This document shows positions 34,294 to 42,286 of a stretch of DNA of 43,401 nt, piece after piece. How positions within the stretch are numbered: position 1 is the first letter of the stretch; every line of letters starts with the position of its first letter. Both the position numbers and the translations under genes were made by a program. Where the stretch lies: the NCBI GenBank assembly GCA_022803075.1, contig JAFFTF010000011.1, forward strand, positions 11,116 through 54,516, in the 5' to 3' direction. This DNA is from Micrococcales bacterium 31B (GTDB lineage: Bacteria > Actinomycetota > Actinomycetes > Actinomycetales > Dermabacteraceae). The notes beneath the pieces were generated by a model. The model made no database searches, was not told where the DNA came from, and was given only the letters and a program-made list of their open reading frames with translations.

Positions 34294-34956
34294 CTAGTTC
34301 CTCGCAGCCGAGGTGAGGCGGCCCGAGGCGTATTCTTCGTCGTACTTCGCGAAGACCTCGTTGTAGCCGGAGCGGCGGATGATGAGTTTGGTGATCCATT
34401 CGGTGACGATGCCGCGGATCAGGATCACGATGATGCCGACGAGAAAGTACATGACCGCGAGGCGAATGTAGGCGCTCTCGTTGGCCTGTAGCACGCCGGC
34501 GGCGACGCCCGTCCAGAGAAACAGTTCACCCGCGTTGGCGTGGGGAAAGAACGCCGTGACGGGGTGCACGAAGCTCACGGCGGAGTCGTAGAACGCGGGC
34601 TTGAGGCGTTCGGGCAGAAACCGCGCGAACGAGTAGCACATGGGGTTGGTGAGCATGAGCACCGCGAGAATCGGCATGATCGTGTAGCGCGTGATCGCCC
34701 AGCGGCCCGACCATTTGACGGCTCGCGTGACGCGCTCCTCGCCGATCCAGGTGGTGACGGCGTACATGAAGGTGAGCAGCACGAGCAGCAGCGGCAGGAT
34801 GCCGGTGACGAGGCCCATGAAGTTGGTGGCGGCGGCTTGGAACAGGCCAATGAAGTGGGTGGCTACCCACACGATGCCCTGCATGATCGGGTTGTCTGAG
34901 CCCGGTGGGGGTAGCGGTTCGTCGGGTGATACGGAGAGTGGCAGCAGTGCCAGCAT
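34294..34956 (-). CDS. srlA: PTS glucitol/sorbitol-family EIIC
   Basis: 220 residues, membrane channel subunit. Features of SrlA: HFIGLFQAAATNFMGLVTGILPLLLVLLTF and TNPMCYSFARFLPERLKPAFYDS, plus several later membrane helices. First gene of the eight-gene leftward operon; AGGAGG sits at ideal distance from ATG 34956. Start preceded by the regulatory gap shared with the SorC-type regulator. Transports and, with the other subunits, phosphorylates a polyol. Confidence 0.9.
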   Translation of the reverse strand: MLALLPLSVSPDEPLPPPGSDNPIMQGIVWVATHFIGLFQAAATNFMGLVTGILPLLLVLLTFMYAVTTWIGEERVTRAVKWSGRWAITRYTIMPILAVLMLTNPMCYSFARFLPERLKPAFYDSAVSFVHPVTAFFPHANAGELFLWTGVAAGVLQANESAYIRLAVMYFLVGIIVILIRGIVTEWITKLIIRRSGYNEVFAKYDEEYASGRLTSAARN

Positions 34957-35001
34957 GGTGCCTCCTAGGTGACGTCGTTGTCTTGCGCGACACTAGCTCT
35001 A

Positions 35002-35031
35002 TTTGCACATATGTGAGTAGCGTTTGCACAT
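35002..35031. promoter_or_regulatory. Direct repeats TTTGCACAT, candidate SorC-regulator operator
   Basis: TTTGCACAT at 35002-35010 and 35023-35031, 21 bp apart (two helix turns); the first overlaps the palindrome CACATATGTG (35006-35015). Located between the divergent operon and its likely regulator gene, about 46-76 bp from srlA. Confidence 0.55.
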
Positions 35032-35045
35032 TGGTCAATGACAGT

Positions 35046-35063
35046 AGTGTGGCGCACCACACT
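35046..35063. promoter_or_regulatory. Perfect palindrome AGTGTGG-N4-CCACACT
   Basis: 7-bp arms at 35046-35052 and 35057-35063 around CGCA. Second operator candidate in the divergent gap; it may also be a site for a global regulator. Confidence 0.45.
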
Positions 35064-35093
35064 GCACAAGTCAAGAGTCAATTTTTGGGGGGC

Positions 35094-35099
35094 TATAGT
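35094..35099 (+). promoter_or_regulatory. -10 element of the SorC-type regulator gene
   Basis: TATAGT, 37 bp before the GTG start at 35137; the -35 is weak. Confidence 0.35.
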
Positions 35100-35136
35100 G
35101 GGTTAGCCCGACAGCCTCCGTGAAAGAACCCCCAAC

Positions 35137-36078
35137 GTGCCCGCACCCCGCCTCAGAGACCAACTCGTGCAGGCCGCGCGCCTCTACTACGAGCACAACC
35201 TCTCGCAGGCCGAGGTGGCCAAGCGGCTCGACGTGTCGCGCTCCAACGTCTCGCGCATACTTGAGGCCGCGCGCCAGCAGGGCATCGTCGAGATCCGCAT
35301 TCACGACCTGGCCCGCCGCCTCTACGACCTTGAGGACGCCCTGGTGGCCCGCTTTGGCCTCGCCGACTGCCGCGTGGCCGGGGTAGGCCCCGACGAGACC
35401 CCGCTGCACGCCGTCGGCAAACTGGGGGCCGAATGGCTCATGGAGAACCTGCCCGAAACGGGCGGCATCGGCCTCACGTGGGGCGCAGGCGTGCAGGCCA
35501 CCATCGACTGCGTGCCGCATACGGCCCACCCCGCGCTCACCGTCATGCCGCTGGTCGGCGGGCTCAGCGTCTATGAGGACGTCAATTCTGGGGACGCCCT
35601 GGTGCGCGAGTTGGCCGGCCGCCTCGGTGCCCATTCGGCCCGCCTGTTCGCACCCGCGATTGTCGAATCGCGGGCCGCGCGTGACACCCTGCTCAACGAA
35701 TCGAGCATCGGCGAGACCCTGGAACGCTCGAAGCGCGTGCGCGTGGCCGTGGCGGGCATCGGCTGCGTGGGGGTTGGGGCGTCGCGCAGCATCATCGAGG
35801 CGATGAAACTCTCGCCCACCGAGCTGGCCGCCTTCGATGCGGCCCGGCCCGTCGGCGACATGGCGGGCCGCTACTTCACGGCCGAGGGAGTCGAGATCGA
35901 GGGCTCCGCCGCCGACCGGGTGCTGGGGGTCAGCATCGCCGACCTGCGACGCATACCCAAGGTGCTCGGAGTCGCCGCGGGCCACTCGAAGCGCCCCGGC
36001 GTGCTCGGCGCCATTCGCACGGGCGCGCTCGACGCGCTCGTGGTGGACGCCGAACTCGCCGCCGCGCTCGTCGGCTAG
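35137..36078 (+). CDS. SorC/DeoR-family sugar-binding transcriptional regulator
   Basis: 313 residues. N-terminal helix-turn-helix (AARLYYEHNLSQAEVAKRLDVSRSNVSRILEAARQQGIVEI, about 13-53), then the SorC sugar-phosphate-binding domain (GIGLTWGAGVQATI, VMPLVGGL, VAVAGIGCVG, GAIRTGALDALVVD). Start GTG 35137, preceded by GAAAGA. Divergent from the PTS operon, so most likely controls it in response to a phosphorylated polyol or sugar intermediate; activator or repressor role is not decided by sequence. Confidence 0.9.
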   Translation: MPAPRLRDQLVQAARLYYEHNLSQAEVAKRLDVSRSNVSRILEAARQQGIVEIRIHDLARRLYDLEDALVARFGLADCRVAGVGPDETPLHAVGKLGAEWLMENLPETGGIGLTWGAGVQATIDCVPHTAHPALTVMPLVGGLSVYEDVNSGDALVRELAGRLGAHSARLFAPAIVESRAARDTLLNESSIGETLERSKRVRVAVAGIGCVGVGASRSIIEAMKLSPTELAAFDAARPVGDMAGRYFTAEGVEIEGSAADRVLGVSIADLRRIPKVLGVAAGHSKRPGVLGAIRTGALDALVVDAELAAALVG

Positions 36079-36096
36079 GGGTCGCTGTTTGTAGCT

Positions 36097-36136
36097 GGCG
36101 CGCTGTGCGGTTTGGGCCGGGCGCGCTGTGCGGTTT
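36097..36136. repeat. 17-bp direct repeat after the truncated helicase gene
   Basis: GGCGCGCTGTGCGGTTT at 36097-36113 and again at 36120-36136 (offset 23). It lies in the short gap where the helicase-like gene ends prematurely and may be a duplication or deletion scar. Confidence 0.6.
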
Positions 36137-36158
36137 TGAGCCGCTGCGCGCTCCGGCC

Positions 36159-39100
36159 TCAGTCGTCAAGCGGCACGCCCACCCAGGTTGGCTCGGGCAC
36201 CTCGGCGGCGTTGCTCGCTCCGCCCCGCGGCCCGTGATCGACGTGGTGGAGGCCCGCGCCGCGGCGCGGGGCGCCGTGCGGAACGGCCCCCCGCCTCGCC
36301 GCGCCGCGCTGGTTCGCCTCGCGGTTCGCGCCGCGGGTCGCGCCGTGGCTGGCCTCGCGGGTGCCAATCTCGCTGGTTCGGTTCGCAAGGCCCTGCGCGG
36401 TGAGACCGGGCTCGCCCCACTCGGTGGGCACCGCGAGCGCCCGCGCAAGCTCGGTGCGCAGCTCGACCGGCATTCCCCTCGAGATGGAGCGTCGCGTCGC
36501 GTCGCCCATCACCACGGAGGTGCGGGCCCGCCACAGCCAGCCCGCAGCCCAGGCGGGGCTGAGCTGACCCGCCTCGTCGAGCACCGTCACCCGCACGACA
36601 CCGCGCCCCACGGCCGCGAAACCCCCAGGACTCTCGGCCAGGGCGACCTGCACAGGCGCAATCAGCGAGACTAGCCGCCAGGCCGCCGCGGCGGCCTCGG
36701 GGGTCGGCTCGCCCGGCCCGTCGACGCCCGGCCCGTCGACGCCCGAACCCGCGACGCTCACACCCGCGCCGCCCGCCTCAGCACTCTCGCCCGGCGCGCC
36801 GCCCGCCAGCAGCGCCCGCGCGGCCGACAGGCTCTCCAGCAGGGCCGCGGCCGTGTTCTCCAGAAACACCCGGTGCAACGTCAATGCCCTGGCCGTGGCC
36901 TCCGCGCGCGCCCGCTGCAGACCCTCGGTCAGCCACGGCGCGGGGTCGCCGGGCCGCAGCCTGTCGAGCGTGCCCGGGTACGCGTCACCGTAGTTCTCGG
37001 TGTCTCGACTCAGCCTCGCCCGCAAACTCTTCACGTGGTTAGCCTCGCGGGTGCGCTGCGCCCTGAGATCCTCGACGGCGGCGCGCGCCGCCTCGATGCG
37101 CGCCCCGGCACCCTCGGCCTCCTTCTTGAGGCGCTGGTGAGCGTCGACTGCCGCCTCGGCCGACATCATGTCGTTAGAGAGGCCGTGGTCCCAGTCGCGG
37201 CGCGCCCCGCCCCGCGACGTGACGTTGTTCCACCACGAGGGGCGACTGGCCCACTGCTCATCGATCTTGTGCTTGGCGGCGGTCGCTGTTCGCTCTGACT
37301 TCAGCACCTCGCTCTTGAGCGCCGCGCGGCGCTCCTCGCGCGAACTGACCTCGCGCTCCGCGGCCGCGAGCTGGCGGTCGATCCAGGCGAGTTTGTCTTC
37401 GGCGCGATGCACCACTCCGATGCGCCCGGTGGCCGCCGCGGCATCCCCCAAGAGTTCGTCAACGCGTTCCTGGGCGCGCCTAAACGACGCGCACGCCTCC
37501 GCCCAGGGGCCCGGCTGCCGCTTACCGCTCGCGAACGACGCGAGCCAGGCGTCGAGTTCGGTCGCGAGCGCGCCGACCATGTCACCGGGCCCGGCAGTGT
37601 CGCGCGAGGCCGCACCCGGGCCGGGCAGGGGGGCCGCGATCAGGGCCCACGCCGCGCCGCCCACCCCGCCGCCTTCGGGCCCTTCGGCTTCGCCGCCCTC
37701 GCCAGCCGCCCCGCTTGTCGCCCCGCTTGTCGCCTCGCTTGTCGCCTCGCCGCCCGTCGAGACAGCACCCGCCTCAACACCGCCGCCCCCGCGCGGCTGC
37801 ACGACGAGCGGAGCGGTCGGCATCGCGTTCCACGCCGCGACCTCGGGATTGTTGGGGTCAAGCACCCGGGCCTCGCGCTCCGCGGTAGCGATGATCTCCT
37901 CGGCGGTTTCGAAGTGCATGGGCACCACCTCGAACGGTCGCTCGTCCGTCGATCCGCCGCCGGTCTCGGCTTCGCGCCCCGCGCGGCCACACGCGGCGAG
38001 CAGCGCGGTGGCCTGGGGGCGCAGGTAGTCCACGGTGTCGCGCCAGGGAGGCGCCGCGGCGTCCGCCCCATTCAGGCCCACGATCAGGTCGCGCGCCGCC
38101 GCGGCCGACGGCACGACGGCCAGCACGCCGTGGCTCCCGAGGCTTTCGCGCGCCGCGGCGAGGCCCACCTCGGGGCGCTGCCACAGGCTCATCTCGCGCG
38201 CCCGCGCGACGAGCGCGTCGGCGGCGAGCTCGCGCACCACGTCGAGGGCGCGCTCCCCGTGGCGGGCGGCCCGATGCACGGCGACCAGCCCGGCCCCCGC
38301 GTGCGCCTCGTTCACCACGGTCTGCACCCCCGCAGTGGGGCGCTGCTGCGGGTCTCCGGGCCAGCGACCCGCGGGCACGCGGCCCGCTCCCGTGCGTTGC
38401 GTGACCTCCAGCGGGTTCGCGGCCAGGTCGATTCGAGACTGCCTGCGTGTCTCGGGCCCGAGCCACCGCTGCAGCGGGTCGCCGGGCTCGCCGGGGTCAC
38501 CTGGCATCCAGTCGGGCAGCGAGGTTTCGGACGCCCCCGGGCCCCGGTCGGCCGCCCGGCACGCGCTGGCGATGCGCACCCGGTCGGTGGGCAGCGCGCC
38601 CACTCCGTCGATGCGGGCCGCGTTGAGGGCCAGCTGGTGCAGAGCGATAAGGTCGGCGGCGGTCACCGCGGCCCCCACCCCGCCCGCCCGGTCGGCGAGC
38701 AGCAGCTCGATGTTCTCGGTGAAAATTCGGGCGGCCGCCGCGTTCTCATCGTGCAGTCCGCGCGCCCGGGTCTCCGTCACGAAGTCGGCGCCGCGCTCCA
38801 CGAGATGCCCGAGGCACCAGGCCGCGGTCGCGAGCGCGGCGGTATTGCGAACGTAGCGCCCCCCGTGGTCTACGCGTAGCGTCGCGCACGCCGCCAGGCT
38901 GACCGCCCCGCCGCGGGCCCGCGGCGCGCGGGGGTTCAGGGTGTGTCGCGCGATCTCATACCCGTCGGAGGCCGAGTACACACCCAGGTGGAGGGTGTGC
39001 TCCCACTCTCGGCCCGGATGGTCGTGCGCGTCGAGCCTGCGCCACGGCAGGTCATCGTCGTGCCCGCGGGCCACGATCCAGTCGGCCACCCGCCGGCCCG

Positions 39101-39239
39101 CGCGCCCAGAATCGGACGACTCCAGGGCCGGTGCCGGGTGCGGCGTGAAGAGTTCGGTGACGTGCCACAGGTCGAGGGCCCGGGCCGCGATCGCGGGTTG
39201 CGCGGCGGGTAGCGTGGGGGGTGCGGCGGGTCTGTCCAT
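36159..39239 (-). CDS. SF1 (UPF1/DNA2-like) helicase-like protein, degenerate and truncated
   Basis: 1026 residues. The start (LWHVTELFTPHP), central coiled-coil region (about 580-760, Glu/Arg/Ala-rich) and Walker B-like LDEAGQLSP followed by ARTSVVMGDATRRSI are those of large actinobacterial AAA/DEAxQ helicases. Two things are wrong for an active enzyme: where GPPGTGKTT would be expected after VVN, the sequence reads VVNEAHAGAGLVAV, lacking the Lys-Thr; and the protein ends at TWVGVPLDD, exactly where the second RecA domain begins in complete members. It also has several low-complexity insertions (EATSEATSGATSGA, GVDGPGVDGPGE, TRGANREANQRG). High codon bias argues that it is still, or was recently, a real gene. 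Possibly a non-catalytic scaffold or a decaying gene. Confidence 0.65.
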   Translation of the reverse strand: MDRPAAPPTLPAAQPAIAARALDLWHVTELFTPHPAPALESSDSGRAGRRVADWIVARGHDDDLPWRRLDAHDHPGREWEHTLHLGVYSASDGYEIARHTLNPRAPRARGGAVSLAACATLRVDHGGRYVRNTAALATAAWCLGHLVERGADFVTETRARGLHDENAAAARIFTENIELLLADRAGGVGAAVTAADLIALHQLALNAARIDGVGALPTDRVRIASACRAADRGPGASETSLPDWMPGDPGEPGDPLQRWLGPETRRQSRIDLAANPLEVTQRTGAGRVPAGRWPGDPQQRPTAGVQTVVNEAHAGAGLVAVHRAARHGERALDVVRELAADALVARAREMSLWQRPEVGLAAARESLGSHGVLAVVPSAAAARDLIVGLNGADAAAPPWRDTVDYLRPQATALLAACGRAGREAETGGGSTDERPFEVVPMHFETAEEIIATAEREARVLDPNNPEVAAWNAMPTAPLVVQPRGGGGVEAGAVSTGGEATSEATSGATSGAAGEGGEAEGPEGGGVGGAAWALIAAPLPGPGAASRDTAGPGDMVGALATELDAWLASFASGKRQPGPWAEACASFRRAQERVDELLGDAAAATGRIGVVHRAEDKLAWIDRQLAAAEREVSSREERRAALKSEVLKSERTATAAKHKIDEQWASRPSWWNNVTSRGGARRDWDHGLSNDMMSAEAAVDAHQRLKKEAEGAGARIEAARAAVEDLRAQRTREANHVKSLRARLSRDTENYGDAYPGTLDRLRPGDPAPWLTEGLQRARAEATARALTLHRVFLENTAAALLESLSAARALLAGGAPGESAEAGGAGVSVAGSGVDGPGVDGPGEPTPEAAAAAWRLVSLIAPVQVALAESPGGFAAVGRGVVRVTVLDEAGQLSPAWAAGWLWRARTSVVMGDATRRSISRGMPVELRTELARALAVPTEWGEPGLTAQGLANRTSEIGTREASHGATRGANREANQRGAARRGAVPHGAPRRGAGLHHVDHGPRGGASNAAEVPEPTWVGVPLDD
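37711..37746 (-). repeat. Three 12-bp tandem repeats in the helicase-like gene
   Basis: CCGCTTGTCGCC, repeated, then TCGCTTGTCGCC. In frame; encodes the EATS/GATS repeats. A 15-bp pair (GTCGACGCCCGGCCC) near 36720 is a second example in the same gene. Confidence 0.75.
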
Positions 39240-39363
39240 GCGGCCAGACTATGCTGTGAAAACTGGTACGCGAGGGGCAATGCGGCAAAGCCACGATCAC
39301 GCCCGCGCGTCCGTCACCGTGGGGTTTGTGGCGCTACCGCGAGTAGTGAAACCCCGCGCGCGC

Positions 39364-39774
39364 TCAGGGGCCCGGGTACTCCTCGGGGGTTAGCTTCTCA
39401 CCCCACGTGGTCTCCGGCTCGGCGGAGTCTGGCCCCGGCGACTCCCACAGGGCCAGGTGGCACATGAAGTTGTCACCGGTAGCGCCGTGCCAGTGCCACT
39501 CGCCCGCAGGCGTGTAGACCGTGTCGCCGGGTAGCAGCTCGATCAGCTCTTCGCCGCGCGACTGCACGTAGCCCCGGCCCTCGGTGACGTGCAGGGTCTG
39601 CCCCACGGCGTGCCGATGCCAGGCGGTGTGCGCGCCGGGGGTGAACCGCACGAGGTTCAGTCGAGTGCGCGACGGCTCCTCGCCTGCGTAGTACGCGTTG
39701 AAGTACACGTCGCCCGTGAACCATTCGGCCGGGCCCTTCACCGTGGGTCGCTGCGGTTGCTTGAGAGTGCTCAT
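39364..39774 (-). CDS. Cupin-domain protein
   Basis: 136 residues from ATG 39774 (MSTLKQPQRP), preceded by AGGAG; the frame extends upstream without coding character. Cupin motif 1 (PGAHTAWHRHAVGQTLHVTEGRGYV) and motif 2 (PGDTVYTPAGEWHWHGA) with all metal-binding His and Glu residues are intact, a pattern seen in the small bacterial cupins often found with carboxymuconolactone-decarboxylase-like proteins and hydroxynitrile lyases. Single-gene unit with a strong hairpin upstream. Substrate unknown. Confidence 0.85.
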   Translation of the reverse strand: MSTLKQPQRPTVKGPAEWFTGDVYFNAYYAGEEPSRTRLNLVRFTPGAHTAWHRHAVGQTLHVTEGRGYVQSRGEELIELLPGDTVYTPAGEWHWHGATGDNFMCHLALWESPGPDSAEPETTWGEKLTPEEYPGP

Positions 39775-39798
39775 GGTGGCTCCTGATTTGAGAGGCGT

Positions 39799-39845
39799 GG
39801 ACGCGCGCCTGGCCCGCTGGCAGCCAACGGGCCAGGCGTGCGTCC
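39799..39845 (-). terminator. Large 18-bp hairpin between the lipoprotein and cupin genes
   Basis: GGACGCGCGCCTGGCCCG (39799-39816) pairs with 39828-39845 with one G-T wobble and an 11-nt loop. It lies 25 bp before the cupin start and 78 bp after the lipoprotein stop, both leftward, so it is either a terminator or a leader structure for the cupin. Confidence 0.55.
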
Positions 39846-39869
39846 GGGAACCCCACCATACTGACGCAG

Positions 39870-39894
39870 CCAGGGCCGCCCCGGGAGGCCCTGG
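39870..39894 (-). terminator. 8-bp hairpin after the lipoprotein gene
   Basis: CCAGGGCC (39870-39877) and GGCCCTGG (39887-39894), 9-nt loop, about 28 bp after the lipoprotein stop on the minus strand. Likely the first terminator of that gene. Confidence 0.45.
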
Positions 39895-39922
39895 CAGGGC
39901 CTGGTTGCCCAGCGACTTTGAC

Positions 39923-41170
39923 TCATGCACTCCACTCGGGATTGACCGCAAAGTCGCGCAGGAGGATGTCGTCGCCGACGCGGCCTTTGAGGAGGTCCGT
40001 GCTGAGCACTACGGTCTTTCGCCCCGTGGCGAAATCGTAGTGCTCGATGTCGAGAGTGCCGGATCGGTAGAACTTGTCTTGCCGCGCCAAGAACAAGCCC
40101 CGCTCGTCGAATTTGGCGCAGGTGAACGACTTATTCGCGACCCACGCATCTAATGTGAAGGCCTTCTCGGTCAGTCCGGTGTCAAGGTGCGTGCGCCACA
40201 CATCGCCGTTCATGTCGAACCAGTGCATGAGCCCGTCGCGGATGGAGCCGGGCTGGCAGGCCACTGCCGGATACTCGCTGCGAATCACTATGGGATTGCC
40301 GAGCGTATCTGTCTGGTCAATTTTATCGACGGTGAAGCTCTGCTCACCCGCAGCAGTGGCATGTGGAGTAAAGCGCACGAGAGTACTAGAAAGTATGTAA
40401 TTTGATTCGGCCCTCCCGGTGGTAGTGGGCCAAGTGCAGCGCGCATAGAAATGTCTACCGTCAGACACTATACCTTCTAACGATTCGCCTTCGTTGGGGC
40501 GATACGTGGACTTCACCTTATCTGACACTTTGGGGTAAGTTTGCACGAGAGAGTATTCCAGGGCGCCGGTTTCGCGCAGCGTTTTCACGAGCAGACCATA
40601 TGATTTACCGGCGAATTCTGTTTGGAAGGGAATAAACCCGAATTCTGGCTGGTTTTCGATCGCCGTCGGCGACGAATGACTGAATGACATTATATAGTCT
40701 TCGTCTGCATTTTCGGATTCTCTCGAACCAACGTTATAGGCGGTTAAGAAGCGATTTTCGCCCAGATCGACGAGCCCCGAACACATGTCGCCCCCGCCGA
40801 CATTCTTGCGCTGTGTAACCTTGTCAGAAATGCGATACTCGTTGGCTTCGTCGCTGACGAATAGCAGGTCGCGGTTCCAGGCGATGAGCGAATTGTCCTG
40901 CTGTTCGAGGGTGATCGACTGGGCTGAGGTGGGCGAACCTAAAAGGGTGAGAAATCCTCGGCTTTTGGTGAAGGGCAAGTCGATGTGACTCAGTCTGTTG
41001 GGGCAGAAACGCAAAGCCACAACTTTGCCGTCGAGGGTTAAGTTTTCGGGTTCGGTGTAGTGCAGGGCGTCGTTGGGCGTGCAGCCCGCCACTCCGAGGC
41101 CTCCCAGGGCCACGGTAAGCGTGAGGGCGGTGCGGCGAGAGAAGGCGGGCGTAGAGTGGCGGGTGTGCAT
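39923..41170 (-). CDS. Exported lipoprotein of unknown function, Tat-type signal
   Basis: 415 residues from ATG 41170 (MHTRHSTPAFSRRTALTLT...); the longer frame is noncoding. RR motif (SRRTAL) and lipobox VAGC (Cys30) give a lipid-anchored outer-face protein. The body has repeated short beta-strand segments (DNSLIAWNRDLLFVSDEANEYRI, FDMNGDVWRTHLDTGL) like a beta-propeller, with no catalytic motif recognised. G+C is lower (about 54%) than neighbours, with AT-rich codons in 40380-40760. Follows the YiiX-like gene by 14 bp, so both are probably co-transcribed and co-acquired. Confidence 0.6.
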   Translation of the reverse strand: MHTRHSTPAFSRRTALTLTVALGGLGVAGCTPNDALHYTEPENLTLDGKVVALRFCPNRLSHIDLPFTKSRGFLTLLGSPTSAQSITLEQQDNSLIAWNRDLLFVSDEANEYRISDKVTQRKNVGGGDMCSGLVDLGENRFLTAYNVGSRESENADEDYIMSFSHSSPTAIENQPEFGFIPFQTEFAGKSYGLLVKTLRETGALEYSLVQTYPKVSDKVKSTYRPNEGESLEGIVSDGRHFYARCTWPTTTGRAESNYILSSTLVRFTPHATAAGEQSFTVDKIDQTDTLGNPIVIRSEYPAVACQPGSIRDGLMHWFDMNGDVWRTHLDTGLTEKAFTLDAWVANKSFTCAKFDERGLFLARQDKFYRSGTLDIEHYDFATGRKTVVLSTDLLKGRVGDDILLRDFAVNPEWSA

Positions 41171-41184
41171 GTGACGGTCGCTTT

Positions 41185-41943
41185 CTAGTACCGAGTTACC
41201 CAGGTGGTGCGCAAGATGTCGCCGGGGTACACCCCGGGGCCGCCGTTTCCGTCGAGGTCGATCACGCCGGAGTTCTTGGTGGTCTCGTAATACGCCGCCC
41301 ACACCAGCTGGGAGCAGTTCAGTGCGCCATCTGCCTTGCGATTAAACGCGAAGTATATGTTGTACGAGCGCCCAAGGAGGTAGTTGTTGGCGTACGCGGC
41401 GGCCGCATTTCGGCGGGTTTGCGTGGTGTTGACCTGAAGCTTTACGTGGTTGTAAGAGGCCGTGACGTTGGCGATGGGCGCTTTTCGGCTGACCTTGCCT
41501 TCGCCGGGCGCCTCGATAATGAAGGTGCGGTCGTAGTACAGGCCCACGTGGTCGGTCGTGGAGTCTGACCAGAAGATATCGCCCGCCTGCCGCGGGGCGG
41601 TGAGCGGGACGCTGCCGACGGTGCCCCCAGAATTGTTGGGTGCTGCGTTAGAATTCTTGTCTTTGAGGCTTTCGCTATGCAGGGAATAGCCGTTGGCTTG
41701 CGCCTCGTTGACGGCCGCTTGAAGCACCGTCGCGACGTTTTGATTTGTGCTCTTGGCGTATGCCTCGGCATCGCTAAGGATTTGCGCTTCAGTGCCACCC
41801 ATGGTGGTGGCCAAGAAGGTCAGGTTGGAGTCTACTTCGTGTGCCGAGGCAGAGGGGGGGGCGATTGCTCCCACGAGTGATGTGGCTGCGAGTGCGGCGC
41901 CTGTGATGATGAACCGGGCCCGAAGGTATTTGGTGGGTCTCAT
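41185..41943 (-). CDS. Secreted YiiX/YycO-like permuted papain-fold hydrolase
   Basis: 252 residues from ATG 41943 (MRPTKYLRARF...), with AGGAAGAG upstream; a further 25 residues in frame are unlikely. Signal peptide cut near ASA-HE (residue 34). The domain has the permuted NlpC/P60 layout: GDIFWSDSTTDHVGLYYD with His132, then LNCSQLVWAAYY with Cys210, as in YiiX/YycO proteins. Likely cleaves amide or lipid bonds outside the cell; substrate unknown. First gene of a pair with the lipoprotein. Confidence 0.72.
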   Translation of the reverse strand: MRPTKYLRARFIITGAALAATSLVGAIAPPSASAHEVDSNLTFLATTMGGTEAQILSDAEAYAKSTNQNVATVLQAAVNEAQANGYSLHSESLKDKNSNAAPNNSGGTVGSVPLTAPRQAGDIFWSDSTTDHVGLYYDRTFIIEAPGEGKVSRKAPIANVTASYNHVKLQVNTTQTRRNAAAAYANNYLLGRSYNIYFAFNRKADGALNCSQLVWAAYYETTKNSGVIDLDGNGGPGVYPGDILRTTWVTRY

Positions 41944-41974
41944 GATTCTCTTCCTTGAGACGGAGCGATGAAAA

Positions 41975-41994
41975 TTCGGGATAATCTTCCCGAA
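41975..41994 (-). promoter_or_regulatory. Dyad TTCGGGA-N6-TCCCGAA in the leader of the YiiX-like gene
   Basis: Perfect 7-bp arms 32 bp upstream of the ATG, probably in the mRNA leader: an operator or a small attenuating hairpin. Confidence 0.4.
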
Positions 41995-42030
41995 GATGGA
42001 ACATTCATCATAAACCAAATATGCGCATTC

Positions 42031-42044
42031 TAACCAGTTGGTTA
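42031..42044. promoter_or_regulatory. Palindrome TAACCA-GT-TGGTTA
   Basis: Perfect 6-bp arms in an AT-rich promoter-like stretch (41995-42075) upstream of the YiiX-like gene; typical size of a MarR/TetR-type operator. A TATGAT hexamer (minus strand) about 20 bp nearer the gene could be its -10. Confidence 0.45.
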
Positions 42045-42286
42045 ATGAATTGTTCGTATACTCATCATATCGGCAGGGCTAAATCACCGCAACTTCAACC
42101 GAGCCATTCTCGGCTGGAGTTTTGAATGTGGCCCACGAGTTTGAGCTGACCTTGAAGGATGCAGTGACTCTGTAGACCGGCCTTCGGCTACGCTCTTCAC
42201 ATCGTGCCGTGGAAGACACGTCTCGACCTCATCGAATGGCTACACCCGTACGAGGGCAACGGCAAGACTCGCAACACCTACATGAT
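42045..42286. pseudogene. Decay zone with small coding-like remnant
   Basis: No intact gene. On the plus strand an open stretch from about 42168 to the stop at 42291-42293 reads ...WLHPYEGNGKTR...; the HPY-EGNG part resembles the Fic motif but is one residue short and lacks the rest of the domain. Not assigned. Confidence 0.25.
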
